From JBBILU01 sp037444775 (GTDB lineage Bacteria > Patescibacteriota > Gracilibacteria > BD1-5 > UBA6164): a stretch of DNA of 39,278 nt. A program made the translations under genes and the position numbers. The notes under the pieces were generated by a model, which worked only from the letters and a program-made list of their open reading frames with translations, did not search any database and was not told the origin of the DNA. The DNA lies in NCBI GenBank assembly GCA_037444775.1, contig JBBILU010000010.1, forward strand, positions 1-39,278, given 5' to 3'. Below are positions 1-11,237 of the stretch, piece by piece. Position 1 is the stretch's first letter. Each line of letters begins with the position of its first letter.

Positions 1-59
1 ATTTTTACTAAAGAAAATCTAATAAAATAAAAAAAATATAATAAAAGAGCCTAAAATTT

Positions 60-88
60 TTGATTTTTTAAAAAATTATTGGTATAAT
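60..88 (+). promoter_or_regulatory. sigma-70-type promoter for the RsbW-like gene
   Basis: TTGATT at 60-65 and TATAAT at 83-88 are separated by exactly 17 bp. The start codon at 117 lies about 22 nt after the expected transcription start. This is seen in sequence only; the AT-rich background makes chance matches possible, but spacing and -10 box are ideal. Confidence 0.55.
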
Positions 89-116
89 TACAAAAAATAT
101 TTCTTTTTTATAAAAA

Positions 117-668
117 ATGATAACTAAAAACATTTCTGAGTTAAAAGAATCAGAACAAAGAAAACATTTTCTAGAAAGTAGTTTCATAAAAAATTCTTTA
201 GAGGTAGAGATTATCTATAAGTCTATTTTTGAAAACACAAAAATACTTAGAGATTTTATCGTTGATATTTCTAATTTTTTTTCATTTGATATTGCATGGA
301 AGTCAAGATTAACACTTATAGCTGATGAATTAAATAATAATGCCATAGAATACGGGAGTCTAGAAAATGATATAAATAAAATGGTTATTATTATAAAAAT
401 AGATTGAGATAACCTATATTTAACTCTTGAGGTTTATGATAGTTGAAAATGAAATAAAACTAAAACAGCTGAGCAAATGGAGGCTCTTAGAGAATATAAA
501 GAGAATAAATGATTTGAGAAATATAATTCTATAAGATGAAGATGACTTTTTATGATTATTTCAAAATTAGTGGATAATTTATTTTTTAAAGATTCTAATC
601 CAGTTTGATTGGTAGTTGGTGTGAAAAAAACTTTTAAAAAAGACTCCGAATGAAAATTTAGTGGTTAA
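117..668 (+). CDS. RsbW-like anti-sigma factor / serine-protein kinase ATPase (HATPase_c)
   Basis: This 183-residue protein has the Bergerat ATP-binding fold of RsbW/SpoIIAB-type regulators. The N box is DELNNNAIEYG at about residues 70-80, the G1 box is VYDSGKG near 107-112 and the G2 box is GRGLFMI near 141-147. Members of the family bind sigma factors or phosphorylate STAS-domain antagonists; others act as stand-alone kinases. No STAS partner, sigma factor or PP2C phosphatase is adjacent, so the target is unknown. Under the standard code the frame would stop after 96 residues, losing G1 and G2; several TGA codons read as Gly restore both, including the invariant glycines. It ends tail-to-tail with ftsQ, overlapping by 11 bp. 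Family call is firm, biological role is not. Confidence 0.85.
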
Positions 669-1620
669 AAATGGTATTTTTATAAATCTTTTTTAAATTA
701 TAAACACATTGATACTCATTATCAATTTTGCAAAGAAAAATTTTATTTTTAATTCTTAAATCTGTGTAAATAATTCATTTTTTTTCTAAATCAAATTTAT
801 TTTTATTAAAAATTGTGAGTTTTTTTATTTGTTCTTTTATATCTGAGTCTAATGAAAGAATTATTATGTTTCACGATTCTATATTAATGTGGATTTCTCT
901 TTCTAGTACAAAATATTTTATATTAGAAATTTTTATTTTGGGTAAATTATCAGTGAAACTTTTTATTAATCCAAAAATATTTTCTATATTTTTTTCATCA
1001 AAAGATTTTTTATAGTCAAATATTTTTAAAGATTCTTTTTCTCAAAGAATTATATCTATATTTTGCAAATCTTTTCACAAAGTAGCCTTCCAAGGAATTA
1101 TAGTTCAGTTTGATGTTATAAAATACTTTTTTCATTTTATTGATGCTTGAAAAACTGGATTAAAAGAATTAACTTTTATATTCACAATGTTTGGTAAATT
1201 GATTTCAACTTCAATTTTTTTTATATTTTCTTGATAATTAGAAAAAGATTTTTCCAATTTTAATCTATCAATAAAAAAAATACTTTTTCATCTTAAATAA
1301 TCTATAGATTTATATCAAATATTTACATCAACAAGAGGGTCTTGAGGTAAAATATTTATTTTTTCTATTTTGAAAATAGGTCAAAATAGAAAAAATATTC
1401 ATAAAATTAGGCTAACAAAAAATCAAAAAATATAAATAATTTTTTGTTTTTGTTTAGAAAATGCTATATTAAAAGACATTTGTTTAGACAAAATTCTTTT
1501 ATTTTTATTTTTTAGGGAAAAATGTTTTATTTTTTCTTTAAGGTAAATTTTTGCTTTTTCTTTTTTAACTTTTTTCCTAAAATCATTTTCTGTAATTTTA
1601 TTAAAAAATTCTTTTATCAT
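658..1620 (-). CDS. ftsQ: cell division protein FtsQ/DivIB-like
   Basis: The 320-residue product has a basic cytoplasmic N-terminus of about 60 residues, one membrane segment (IIYIFGFFVSLILGIFF, near 61-80) and an extracytoplasmic part that begins like a POTRA domain (FKIEKINI...VDVNIGYKSIDYLRGKSIFFID). It ends in an IIYTDLRIKNKIFLC segment, typical of the FtsQ tail that closes the beta domain. FtsQ links early and late divisome proteins in the FtsQ-FtsL-FtsB complex. The gene starts 11 bp after rbfA, so the two form one transcript. ftsL is in this window too but about 20 kb away on the other strand, so the division genes are dispersed. No Shine-Dalgarno sequence is visible. The family call rests on architecture and is fairly sure. 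Confidence 0.78.
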
Positions 1621-1631
1621 TAATTTATTAA

Positions 1632-1982
1632 TTAATCTATATCTTTAATTTCTAATTTATTAATTTCAGCAATAACTTTTTGTCCTATTTCTCATTTTTC
1701 ATCGTATCTAAATCTTACTCTTGGCACTTTTCTCATCTCTAAATTTTTTAAAATTATGTTTTCCATATCTCTAGCATATTTTGCTAAGGTTTTTGTTAAT
1801 AGTTCAGTATTCTCAAAACTACTTACAAATACATCAAGATAAGATAAATCTGAGCTGATTTTTACTCAATTTACATTAATTAATCAAAATATTCTATCAT
1901 TATCTTTAATTTTTTCTATAACAAAATTAGAAATTAATTTCCTAGAAGTTGTTTCTAATTTTTTCTTTTTATCTAAATCCAT
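1632..1982 (-). CDS. rbfA: ribosome-binding factor A
   Basis: The 116-residue protein matches RbfA in length and pattern: MDLDKKKKLETTSRKLISNF, then DRIFGLINVNGVKISSDLSYLDVFVSSF with the KH-type alpha-kink-alpha fold, then NLEMRKVPRVRFRYD. RbfA binds the 30S subunit and aids maturation of the 5' end of 16S rRNA. The ATG at 1982 is chosen because it matches the usual RbfA N-terminus; an upstream in-frame extension to 2069 is AT-rich, unconserved-looking and overlaps the promoter. Glycine in RIFG is encoded by TGA. First gene of a two-gene operon with ftsQ, divergent from rpsU. Confidence 0.88.
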
Positions 1983-2036
1983 TGTTTTTTTTGTTAAAAA
2001 TATTGTTTGGATTATATAATAACCACTAATTAAATT

Positions 2037-2063
2037 TTGACAAATAAAAATTTTTAATATAAT
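2037..2063 (+). promoter_or_regulatory. promoter for rpsU
   Basis: TTGACA (2037-2042) and TATAAT (2058-2063) are both perfect consensus boxes but with a 15-bp spacer. A second TATAAT-like sequence at about 2011-2020 reads on the minus strand and may be the -10 box for rbfA-ftsQ, so the 126-bp gap holds divergent promoters. Confidence 0.55.
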
Positions 2064-2093
2064 AACCACACAAAAATTATTTTATTATTTTAT

Positions 2094-2099
2094 AGGAGA
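2094..2099 (+). promoter_or_regulatory. Shine-Dalgarno sequence of rpsU
   Basis: AGGAGA lies 9 bp before the ATG at 2109. It is notable because most other starts in this window have no recognisable Shine-Dalgarno sequence, so this one both fixes the start and suggests strong initiation. Confidence 0.7.
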
Positions 2100-2108
2100 T
2101 AGAAAAAC

Positions 2109-2309
2109 ATGATTTATTCTGTTAAACATGAAGGTGAAACTAATGAAAAATTAATTTTGAGATATAAAAAATTATTTTTTCAATCTAGAATTGCAACAAA
2201 AATCAGAAATGAGAGATATGCAACTAGAACAGTAAAAAAGAGAAAAATTAGAGAAATGGCAATTATCAGAAGTACTTATAGAAATTTAAATTCTAAAGTT
2301 TACTTTTAA
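2109..2309 (+). CDS. rpsU: 30S ribosomal protein bS21
   Basis: A 66-residue very basic protein. The segment RYKKLFFQSRIATKIRNERY followed by ATRTVKKRKIREMAIIRST is typical of bS21, which binds the 30S platform near the anti-Shine-Dalgarno sequence. It has a strong ribosome-binding site and a consensus promoter, and is followed within 10 bp by a hairpin terminator, so it is monocistronic. It is one of the few genes here with no in-frame TGA. The length is in the normal range. Confidence 0.85.
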   Translation: MIYSVKHEGETNEKLILRYKKLFFQSRIATKIRNERYATRTVKKRKIREMAIIRSTYRNLNSKVYF

Positions 2310-2316
2310 TCCAAAT

Positions 2317-2350
2317 AAAAAGCATTTAGTAAATTTACTAAATGCTTTTT
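2317..2350 (+). terminator. rho-independent terminator of rpsU
   Basis: Perfect inverted repeat with arms AGCATTTAGTAAA (2321-2333) and TTTACTAAATGCT (2334-2346), preceded by A-run and followed by a T-run. Confidence 0.85.
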
Positions 2351-2382
2351 ATAAATTTTTCTACATTATTTGACAATTTTAT

Positions 2383-2411
2383 TTGACGACAAAATTTGTA
2401 ATTTTTATATT
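2383..2411 (+). promoter_or_regulatory. promoter of the structured RNA
   Basis: TTGACG (2383-2388), 17-bp spacer, TATATT (2406-2411). It predicts a transcript start near 2418, just before the closing stem of the RNA fold described at 2418-2658. No open reading frame follows it. Confidence 0.5.
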
Positions 2412-2417
2412 TTTAAA

Positions 2418-2658
2418 TAAAATATTTTTGTCTGTTTTATTGGTGGCAAGTCAATTATATTTTTTCCTTACGAAAATATATTACCTTGTAATTTCCTAGA
2501 GACCAACTTATCTGAGAATTAATTTTTTCATACGGTTGGTGGGATTGCATAAAATTTTTAGATTTCACCAAGGAATACAAAAATTATTTGGCTGACCATA
2601 AAATGGACTATTTAATACAAATTTCAAAAAAGTTAGATAATTTTATCTAACTTTTTTT
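2418..2658 (+). ncRNA. structured small RNA, possibly 6S RNA
   Basis: No coding frame is plausible here, but the region has its own promoter, its own terminator and a long-range fold. GTCTGTTTTATTGG (2429-2442) pairs with CCATAAAATGGAC (2606-2618) with only two G-T pairs and one bulge. Inside, AGTCAA pairs with TTGGCT, CCTT with AAGG next to a bulge, and ACCAAC with GTTGGT near the middle. A ~190-nt rod with a closing stem, an internal bubble and a terminal hairpin is the architecture of 6S RNA, which binds housekeeping RNA polymerase. The primary sequence did not match RNase P RNA, tmRNA or SRP RNA as I know them. The existence of an RNA is fairly likely; the 6S assignment is an inference. 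Confidence 0.4.
2626..2658. terminator. bidirectional terminator (small RNA and glycosyltransferase gene)
   Basis: Arms AAAAAAGTTAGATAA (2626-2640) and TTATCTAACTTTTTT (2643-2657) are perfectly complementary with a 2-nt loop and have T-runs on both strands. The stop codon of the large minus-strand membrane gene (2643-2645) lies inside the hairpin. Confidence 0.8.
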
Positions 2659-5600
2659 CTTTTATTTCTAATAATTAAATAAATTAACCAAAAACTAAAT
2701 CAAAATATCAAAAAAGATAAAGTTATGAAATATCATATTTTTCATAAAGTTTCTAAAACAAAATTAACTTCTTTTTTAGAATCGGAAGAAATATATCAAT
2801 TTAAGAAAAAATTTGATATAAAAGGTTTTTGTCAATCCAATTGCCAAAGAGGAGAAAAGGTTTTGTTTAATTGAATAACTCAAGTTTGACTTTTTTCTAT
2901 AAACTTTGAAGAATTCGTAAAAATATCTGAGTTTTTATCATAAATCAAAACTGAATCAACTCAAGGCAAATTTTGATATTCTAAAAGTTCCACATTATAA
3001 AGTGTATAAATTGATAAAATAGATGGTTTCTGCTCTTGTCTTTGATTAAAAGTTATTTGCATAAAATCCGTATTTTCGGGTGTTTTTATTATTTTTTCTG
3101 TAATAATTTCCTCATTATCTTTGAAATTAGAATCATAATCTTCAAAGTAAAAATCACTTAAAAAGTTTTTATTTTTATCAAAAAACTTTACTTTTGCATG
3201 CAACATTTTTGTATCTTGTTTTTTCAAATTCACTTTCAAAATATACTCTTTATTTTGAGTAACTTTTACTGGATTATGTGAAATAACTAACCGATAACAT
3301 GATTTTCATGGTTTTAGGAAAAACTTTTTTCAGTCATTTGTATTTTGTGAACTCAAGTTACTATTATAAAGACCTTCAAAATAAGTACATCATTTTTCGT
3401 CTTGAGGAAGATTTGCATTTTCTTCAATAGCCTTTTCACGAACAAAATTATATTTTGAAACTAACTGTTTTTCTAAATTCTGAATTTTTATATTTAACTT
3501 ATAACTTCATTTATCTAGTTTTATATTCTCTAATGTAACTTCTTTTTCTATATTATAAAATCATTTTTTATAAATTTCTTTATCACCAGTAGAAATTTTT
3601 ATTTCAAAATAAGCAGAAGCTTTTGATAAACTATTTAGTTTTAATTTAATATTATAAGCTCAACTTTTTAGAATATCAAAACTATTTTCTATATTTCAAT
3701 TATTTAGATTAATAGATTTTCAATTAGATAAGTTTATATTTTTTTCATTTCATTGTATATTTCAAAAAATAGAAAAATCTTTTTCAGCTTCCAGTCAAAT
3801 AATCTGATTTGCTTTTAAAGTATTATTTTTTTCAAAATTTTTATTAAAATCTTCGGTGTAGTATTCTGGGACAATAGCAAGTAAATTAACAGCATTAAAT
3901 CAAGATAAGTTTCTTAAAATTATCTCTTTTTCTCATAAAGAATCTATATAAATATTTCATAACTTTATCCAATAAAATTTGTTTTTATTTTGACTTTTTG
4001 TATTTACAATAAATTCTTTTTCTCAAATTTTAAAACTTATTTTTCATCATCTTGTATTATCAAAAATTCTAGCATAAACTTCATGTTTTCAAACTGTTTT
4101 GAAAGTATATTTTTGTGAAAAAATATTTGGTTTTGTAAACTCTGATAAATCTTTTATTTTTAAATCGTGAATCCACCAATAAGTTGTTTCACTCATTCTT
4201 TGTAAACTTCAAAGTTGAAACAAAATATAACTTGTTTCTTTAGGAGTAACAAAACTTCAAGTAAATTTTACTCTATCAAAATTTTCAACATAACTCGGTG
4301 AAGAAACATAAGAATTTCACAATTCATTTCATCTTTCATCAAAAAACTTAACTTTACCATGAATTTGATCAACTCACTTTCAAGACAAAAGAATTTGGAA
4401 GAAATATCCAGTTTCTGGCTTTACTAAAATAGTATTCATATTCCCGATTTTCCATATTTTGGAATCTCATTTCAAAATTTCTCATTTAACAGATTTTGTA
4501 TTATCCCATCTTTCTTTTTTATCAACACTTATTTTTATATTTGCTTCATCATTTGGAGTAAAAAAATCTTTGGAATCAACTATTTGAGAAAAATCAATTA
4601 TATCAGTTCATTTCAAAGATAAATCTTCGTAAGGTTTTACATCAAGTTTTGAGCTTGAATATGTGAAAATTATTCATTTATTTAAATCAAAGTCCCAATT
4701 AAAGTTATTTATTCAAAGATTTTTTAAGTACCATTTGAAATCAGGAATATCAAGCCTAGATTTAGCCCAATTCAAAAAAGGATCTGAAAAATTATTTTTA
4801 TCAAAAAAAGTAATTATTTTTTCATCATCCAAATTATTCAAAAATAAATCTTCTTTTTTATAAATATTTATAATATCTCATGCCCCTTCCAATTTATTAA
4901 AATTATTTATATTAGGATCTTTTCAAACAAAAATATTTGAAAACTTTTTATAATTAAAATCTTTGAAAGAAAGCAATGTTTCAAGATTAGAAATTCCTCA
5001 AAAATGAAATACTTTATTTGAAAAAGTTGTAAAATCAGAAACTTTTTCTCAAGTAAAAAAAGATGAAATAAATCAAATTTCTGTTTCTTTTTTCAACTGA
5101 GTTTCTATATTTTTTAATTGATGTTTTTGATTATCTTCAAGTCATAGAATATCAGAATGGTAAACTAAATTATTAACTCAAACTAAATAAAGATATTTTG
5201 ATAAATTTTTTCAAACATTATTTGTTAAATAATAATCTATATAATCATAAAAATTTCATAAATAAGTTGTGCTTCCTTCCAGAGGATGATAGGTTTTATT
5301 AACTGAAGATTGTAAATCCATACTTCAGGTTGGTCTTTCATAAAGGAAATTTCTATTCCAAGTAGCCACTCAAAAATTATAATTTTTACTTACGATTCTT
5401 TCATAACGAGGAAAATACAAAATTCTTTTTTCTTCTGAGATTTCATTTTTTTCTTTATTTATAAAATAAACATAATCTTTTGGTATTTCTATAGGAGAAT
5501 AAAAATTTTTCACAAAAACCTGATGAAAAGGCTTAATATAGAAAAAATAAGAAGTTATAAAAATAAAAATAAGTAATGTTGAAGAAACAAAAACAAACTT

Positions 5601-6998
5601 TTTCGTAAAAGAATAATTTTTTAACAAAGAAACTAATTCTTTATCAAATCACTTTTGTTTTATTAACTTTTCTTCCTTTTTAAAAGAATACAAAATATCT
5701 CTTAAAAAAGACAAAATAGTAGCAAGTCATGTAGCAATTAATATTGAGAAACAAAAAGCAAGCAGTCAAACAAATTTATTAGCTTCTCTAAAAATAAAAC
5801 CAAAAGAATCAGAAAAGGGACTATCAAAAACCAAATAAACATAAAAATCTTTAAGTGGTCAATTAGTTCAAAGACTCAAAAAAAACAAAGGAATACTAAA
5901 AAGTAAAAAAAATACTACATATTTACTTTTATAAGAAAAAATATTTAAAGCAATTATTATAAAAAATAAAAAAGCTCCAGAAATCCAAAAACTAGAATCA
6001 AAATTAGAAAAATCCACCATTGGCCACCAATAGCTGATTAAATAAATAACATTCGTGAAATCTGAATTTCTAGAAAATCTAACAATAGTATCCAAAGTAT
6101 TAATATTTTGAGGACTGATATTTCCAAAATGAACTGCTCAAATATAAGGAATAATCCAAAAAGAAAGTAAAATACTAAAAAATATTCAAAAAATTAAATA
6201 TTTTAAAAAAGAAATTTTTATTCTGAGAAACTGCTTTGTATAAAGAAAATAAATAAATCTATAAAAAAACCACGATACAATAACAAAAAAAGTAAAAAAT
6301 AAATAATGAACTGCTCAAAGAGAAATAATATAAAAAATACTAGCTAAAAATATATGGTAAGAAAAAATTTTTACATTTCTAATTTCTTCTTTTTTTTCAA
6401 AATCAAATTCGGAGAAATACAATATTTCATAAAAAATAAAAGGTAAAAAAGCATATCAAACCAAAATATAAATATGCTGGATTCTCATTATTTCCCATGG
6501 ATTACACCCATAAAATATTCAGGCAAAAAGTGCCAAAACAAATATTTGAAAAATATTTAAATTGAACTTTTTTCTAAAAGTTTCTCTTTTTAATATTTCA
6601 TAAGCCAAAATAAACATTCAGCTTGAAGAAAGAAAAAGTAATGAAAAAATAATTAATTTCTCAAATAAAATAGAATTTCAACCAAATATTAAAGAGAAAT
6701 AATACAAAGGAATAACGAAAAAACTTCTTGTGTAATTGAAAAAATTAGTTGTGCTCCAAGTTTCATTGTAGAGAGTTTTTATCTCGTTTAGATAGTTTCA
6801 AGTGTAAAAACCTATATCAATATCTCAAAAAACTATTTGTCAATTTTTTAGAAAAAAAGAGTAAAAACTAAAATGAAAAATTGCCAAAATTAAACAAGCT
6901 ATTATTCTAGAATTTAATTTACTTTCTAAAATACTTTTTAGCTTATTTAAAATATTTATCTTAGGTAAATTTTTTTTAATTTCTTTCTTTTTAAACAT
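2643..6998 (-). CDS. large multi-pass membrane protein, GT-C glycosyltransferase/YfhO-like
   Basis: This 1451-residue protein has a basic N-terminal tail, about a dozen hydrophobic segments over residues 30-485, a long extracytoplasmic region (about 490-1410) rich in beta-sandwich-like stretches, and a final membrane segment near 1420-1445 followed by a basic tail. After the first membrane segment comes QIVFGDIDIGFYTGNYL; an acidic residue in the first outer loop is typical of GT-C enzymes that use lipid-phosphate sugars. Layout and the NPWEIMRIQHIYILVGYAF segment recall YfhO and AftD-like (DUF3367) proteins, but I cannot name the sugar. One frame is open throughout if TGA is Gly. ATG at 6998 is chosen because a TATAAT box lies about 34 bp upstream; an in-frame TTG at 7082 would precede that box. 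It probably acts in cell-surface glycan assembly. Confidence 0.7.
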
Positions 6999-7031
6999 AT
7001 TTTTAGATTGCTTTTTTCTAAATTTTTTCGG

Positions 7032-7061
7032 ATTATACAAAAAACTTTTATAAAACAAGTC
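7032..7061 (-). promoter_or_regulatory. promoter of the large membrane glycosyltransferase gene
   Basis: On the minus strand TATAAT occupies 7032-7037, with TTGTTT about 15-16 bp upstream. The expected transcript would start near 7025, 27 nt before the ATG at 6998, which supports that start over the TTG at 7082. Confidence 0.4.
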
Positions 7062-7200
7062 TTTTTTGAAATTTTTAGTCAAAACTGGTCGGATTTGAAA
7101 CGGGACGATAGAAGATTTGGAAATTAAAAACTTGAAAAAAAATAAAAAATGATTATTTTTGATGCGATTTTTTTTTCTTACTAATTAACTAAAACAAATG

Positions 7201-9750
7201 TCAGAAAACGAAAATTTAGAAACAGAAGGTTCTGTTTGACAATTAGATTTATGACTAGATTCTTGAATTGTATATTCTTGAGATACTGATAGAAGTATTA
7301 AAAAAGAAATGGAGACTTGTTATCTTGATTATGCTATGACAGTTATTGTTTCTAGAGCTTTGCCAGATATTAGAGATTGACTAAAACCAGTTCATAGAAG
7401 AATTTTGTACACAATGCATGAGCTTGGACTTAGAGCAAATGCAAAATATAGGAAATCTGCGAAAGTAGTTTGAGATGTACTTTGAAATTACCATCCACAT
7501 GGGGATTCTTCTGTTTATGAAGCTATGGTTAGAATGGCTCAAGATTTTTCTATGAGATATCCTCTTGTTGATTGACAATGAAATTTTGGCTCAATGGATT
7601 GAGATGGAGCAGCTTCAATGAGATATACAGAAGCAAAAATGACAAAGTTAGCTGAATTTATGCTTTCTGACATTGAAAAAGAAACTGTAGATTTCAGAGA
7701 TAATTATGATACGACAAGACAAGAACCAGTTGTTTTACCTACAAGAATTCCAGATTTACTTATGAACTGAGTAATGTGAATTGCTGTTTGAATGGCAACA
7801 AATATTCCTCCTCATAATTTGACTGAATTAATTGATGCAACTAAATATTTACTTGAAGCTCCAGAAGAAAATGATATTTCTGTAGATGATTTAATGCAAT
7901 TTGTGAAATGACCAGATTTTCCAACTGGTTGAATTGTTTATGATAGAGAAGCTTTAGTAAAAGCTTATTCTACAGGTAGAGGTTCTGTTATAATGAGATG
8001 AGTTGCAACAATTGAGGAATGAACAAAATGAAGAACTAGAATTAGAATTAGTGAAATTCCTTATGGATTAAATAAATCTAATTTAGTTGAAAAAATATGA
8101 GATTTGGTAAAAGAGAAAATTATTGTTTGAATTGCTGAACTTAGAGATGAATCAAATAAAGAATGAATAAGAATAATTCTTGATTTGAAAAAAGATGCTT
8201 TTCCTAAAAAAATTCTAAATCAATTATATAAATTAACAGCTTTGCAAACAAGTTTTGGTTATAATATGATTGGTCTTTGAGAAAGATGAAGACAACCAAA
8301 ATTATTTACTTTGAAAGAATTTTTAGAGAATTTTATAGAACATAGAAAAGAAGTTGTTACAAGAAGAACTATTTATGAATTAAAAATTGCTGAAGCTAGA
8401 GCTCATATTTTGGAATGATTAAAAAAAGCTTTAGATCATATTGATGAGGTAATTGCAACAATTAGAAGAAGTAAAACAAGAGAAGAGGCAAAAATGAACT
8501 TAATTGCAGATTTTTCTTTTTCAGAATTTCAAGCAGATGCAATTTTAGAAATGAAATTAAATAGATTAGCTTGACTTGAAAGACAAAAAATAGAAGATGA
8601 ATTAAATGAAAAATTATTATTAATTGCAGATTTAAAAGATATTTTAGCTAATAAATCAAGAGTAATTTCTATTGTTTGAGAAGAATTGGATTATATTAGA
8701 AATACTTTTTGAGATGAAAGAAGAACTAAAATAAATGCTTGAAAAATTTGAGAATTTAATCCAAAAGATACAATTGCAAACGAAGATATTGTTATAGTTT
8801 TTTCAAAAAATTCTTATATAAAAAGAGTAAAAGCAAATGCTTTTAGGACTCAAAATAGATGATGAAGATGAGTTGCTACTGCGACAAAAGAAGATGATGA
8901 AATTAAATTAATTGTTTCAACAACAAATCATGCTGATTTATTATATTTCACTTCAAAATGAAGAGTTTTTACACTTCCAGCTTATGAAATTCCAGAAATG
9001 GCAAGAACAGCAAAATGACAACCAATTGTAAATCTAATTAATTTACAAAAAGATGAAGAAGTTTCAGCAATTCTTGATATAACAAAAGAAAATAATAAAT
9101 ATTTATTTTTTGTTTCAAAAAAATGAATTGTGAAAAAACTTGATATGGAAGACATAAAAAGTATTAGATCAAATTGATTAAAAGTAGTTTGAGTAAAAGA
9201 AGATGATGATTTGCTTTGGGTAAAAACTACAACTTGAAATGATAATATTTTTTTGGCAACAAGAGAGTGAAAAGCTATTCAGTTTGGGGAAGATGATGTT
9301 AGACCAATGTGAAGATGAGCTGCCTGAGTAAAATGAATTAGTTTAAAATGAGATGATGAAGTTATTGAAGTTGCTATAGTTTCTGAAGATGTGAAATATG
9401 TTTTCATAGTTACAGAAAACTGAATGTGAAAAATAAGTGATATTAGTGAATATAGAGATCAAAAAAGATGATGAAGTTGAGTAAAAGCAATGGCAATGAC
9501 AAGCAAAACTGGTAAACTAGTCGCAGCAAATATTTTGACAGAAGAAGACAAAAAAACTCTTGAAGTAATTTTGATTTCTAAATGATGACAAACTATTAGA
9601 ATTAGTTTAAAATGAATTAGAGAAACTTCTAGAGTGACTCAATGAGTTATCTTAACAAAGCTAAAAATCAAAGATGATAAAATAGTTAATGCTTCTTTAA
9701 TAAAAGAATGAGAATGAGAAAATATTTGAGAAACAGAGGATGCTATTTAA
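7201..9750 (+). CDS. gyrA: DNA gyrase subunit A
   Basis: The 849-residue product is full length for GyrA. Seen in order: YAMTVIVSRALPDIRDGLKP at the N-terminal winged helix, HPHGDSSVYEAMVRMAQ, the active-site AASMRYTEA (catalytic Tyr), PTRIPDLLMNGVMGIAVGMA, then the beta-pinwheel C-terminal domain beginning near 500. The GyrA box QNRGGRG at residues 551-557 marks gyrase rather than topoisomerase IV; three of its four residues that are glycine-coded positions use TGA. A weaker copy, QKRGGSG, comes later in the pinwheel. The subunit breaks and rejoins DNA with GyrB, which is not in the window. Dozens of in-frame TGA codons occur, so under the standard code no long frame exists. Single gene, followed by a hairpin terminator. 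Confidence 0.97.
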
Positions 9751-9756
9751 CCTCAC

Positions 9757-9782
9757 CATACCCTATAATTTGTAGAGTATGG
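9757..9782 (+). other. small hairpin after gyrA
   Basis: CCATAC and GTATGG form a short stem with a 14-nt loop just after the gyrA stop. It lacks a T-run, so it is not itself a terminator; it may protect the mRNA end or be chance. Confidence 0.3.
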
Positions 9783-9800
9783 ATAACACAAATTATTCAC

Positions 9801-9839
9801 AAAAAAAGTCTTTAAGTAATTTTACTTAAAGACTTTTTC
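9801..9839. terminator. bidirectional terminator between gyrA and the U32 gene
   Basis: AAAAGTCTTTAAGTA (9804-9818) pairs with TACTTAAAGACTTTT (9823-9837), with A- and T-runs on both sides. The stop codon of the converging U32 gene (9826-9828) lies in the hairpin. Confidence 0.8.
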
Positions 9840-11205
9840 TGAACCATAATTTTTCTCAAAATAAATAAGTTAAGTCATAATGAGTTCTTTCAAGGCTTGC
9901 TCATCTATCAATTAAATTATTTTCCACAAATCAAGTTTTTAAAGTTTTTTCTATTAGAGAAATTTTTTCTGAATAATTTCTTCATCTGGTTGGAAATTTT
10001 ATAGTGTCAAGATTAGGAAATTTTGAGAAAAATAAATAATTATATAAATTTAAATTATCTCATTTTGCATATAAATTAGCTGTTTCCAAAGCTTTTAATT
10101 TAGGAAGTCAACCAAGTTCTCTTACTTTTTTTGAATGAAAATCTATATAAGTTTTGAAAGAATTATTTAATTCAGTTTCAAGATTTTTTAATTCTTCAAA
10201 TTTATTGTTTTCATTCTCTTTATTAAAGGGGATTATAGGGGAATTCACTAAATATTTCACTCATTTCAAAAATATTAAGATATTTTTATTTTTTTCTTCA
10301 TTTAAACTTTTTAAAGCATCAAAAAATAAATCTACTCTATTTCTATTTTGCCAAATAATTTTAAATAATTCTTTTTCTAAATTTTCTTTTTCAAGAAATC
10401 ATAACTCTATTTTTCCAAGAATTATTGCTATTTGCTCAAAAATATTATTATAAGAATCATCCAAAATATTTACTTTTTGTTCATTATTAATTTTTGAATT
10501 CAAAATTATTTCTTTAAAATCTGGTCTAAATTTCTTTTTTATAATCAAATCATTTAATACAACTGTACAAATATCTTTTGCTCAATATTTGTGTTCAGCA
10601 AAGCAAAGTCAATTATTATATCTGCAAAAATCTCATTCTCAAAAAGCTTCAAATTTTGTTTCTGGAAAACTTGTAACAAGCTCCTCAATTTCTTTCAAAG
10701 TTACTTCACGACTAAGAATAACTTTATTTATTTTGTAATTTTCTAAAAAGAATTTAATAGCTTCGTGATTATAAACAGCCAAAATTGTAGAAATATTTAT
10801 TTTTCCAGAATAATTAATTTCTTTCAAATATTCCAAAATACTTATATTTCAACAAATTATTCAATCAATTCATATTTTTATAAATTCCTCAACCATTTGC
10901 TTAATTAAAGGGAAAGTTTGGTCTGTATAATACCAAGCATTTAAATTTGCAAAAATTTCTAAATCATATTTGTGAACTTCTAGAACTACACTTTCTAAAG
11001 TTTCTAAATCAGTTATTTGTTCGTGTTCAGCAAATCTTCAGTTTGGACTAACCTCAAAACCGAATTTATCGCTCCAATAAGGAGGATTATATCAAGTAAA
11101 AAATTCTCAAGCTCAAGAGTCTACCAAGCTTTTTATGTATTCTTCTAAAGCTTTTTTATTTTTTCACTTTGTAGAAAATCAAAGTCATACTATTTTTTTA
11201 AACAT
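9826..11205 (-). CDS. peptidase U32 family protein
   Basis: The 459-residue product has the TIM-barrel-like start GAGEFFTGYNPPYWSDKFGF, then GRFAEHEQITDLETLE, the strand-plus-signature NKVILSREVTLKEIEELV and a Cys-containing segment (EGDFCRYNNGLCFAEH) where U32 proteins carry conserved metal or cluster cysteines. The family includes collagenase-like proteases and RNA hydroxylation enzymes such as TrhP and RlhA; residue-level evidence here does not decide which. An in-frame GC-rich element (10218-10242, encoding part of SPIIPFNKE) also occurs in other places in this window. A TTGCAA-16-TATAAT promoter lies upstream. Single gene between two terminators. Confidence 0.78.
10218..10242 (+). repeat. 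GC-rich palindromic element, copy inside the U32 gene
   Basis: The 14-mer GGGGATTATAGGGG at 10228-10241 is identical to 35913-35926. Here it lies within the coding sequence, in frame, giving residues SPIIPFN. It stands out from the AT-rich surroundings. Confidence 0.5.
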
Positions 11206-11237
11206 AAACTTTTTGAGTTATTTTTTAAGTTTTTTGT

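Noticed and set aside
2418..2658. RNase P RNA, tmRNA or SRP RNA.
   Set aside because: None of their hallmark conserved segments is present on either strand.
7201..9750. TGA as selenocysteine or tryptophan.
   Set aside because: Far too many TGA codons per gene, all at Gly positions of the GyrA motifs; tryptophan is encoded by TGG where expected.
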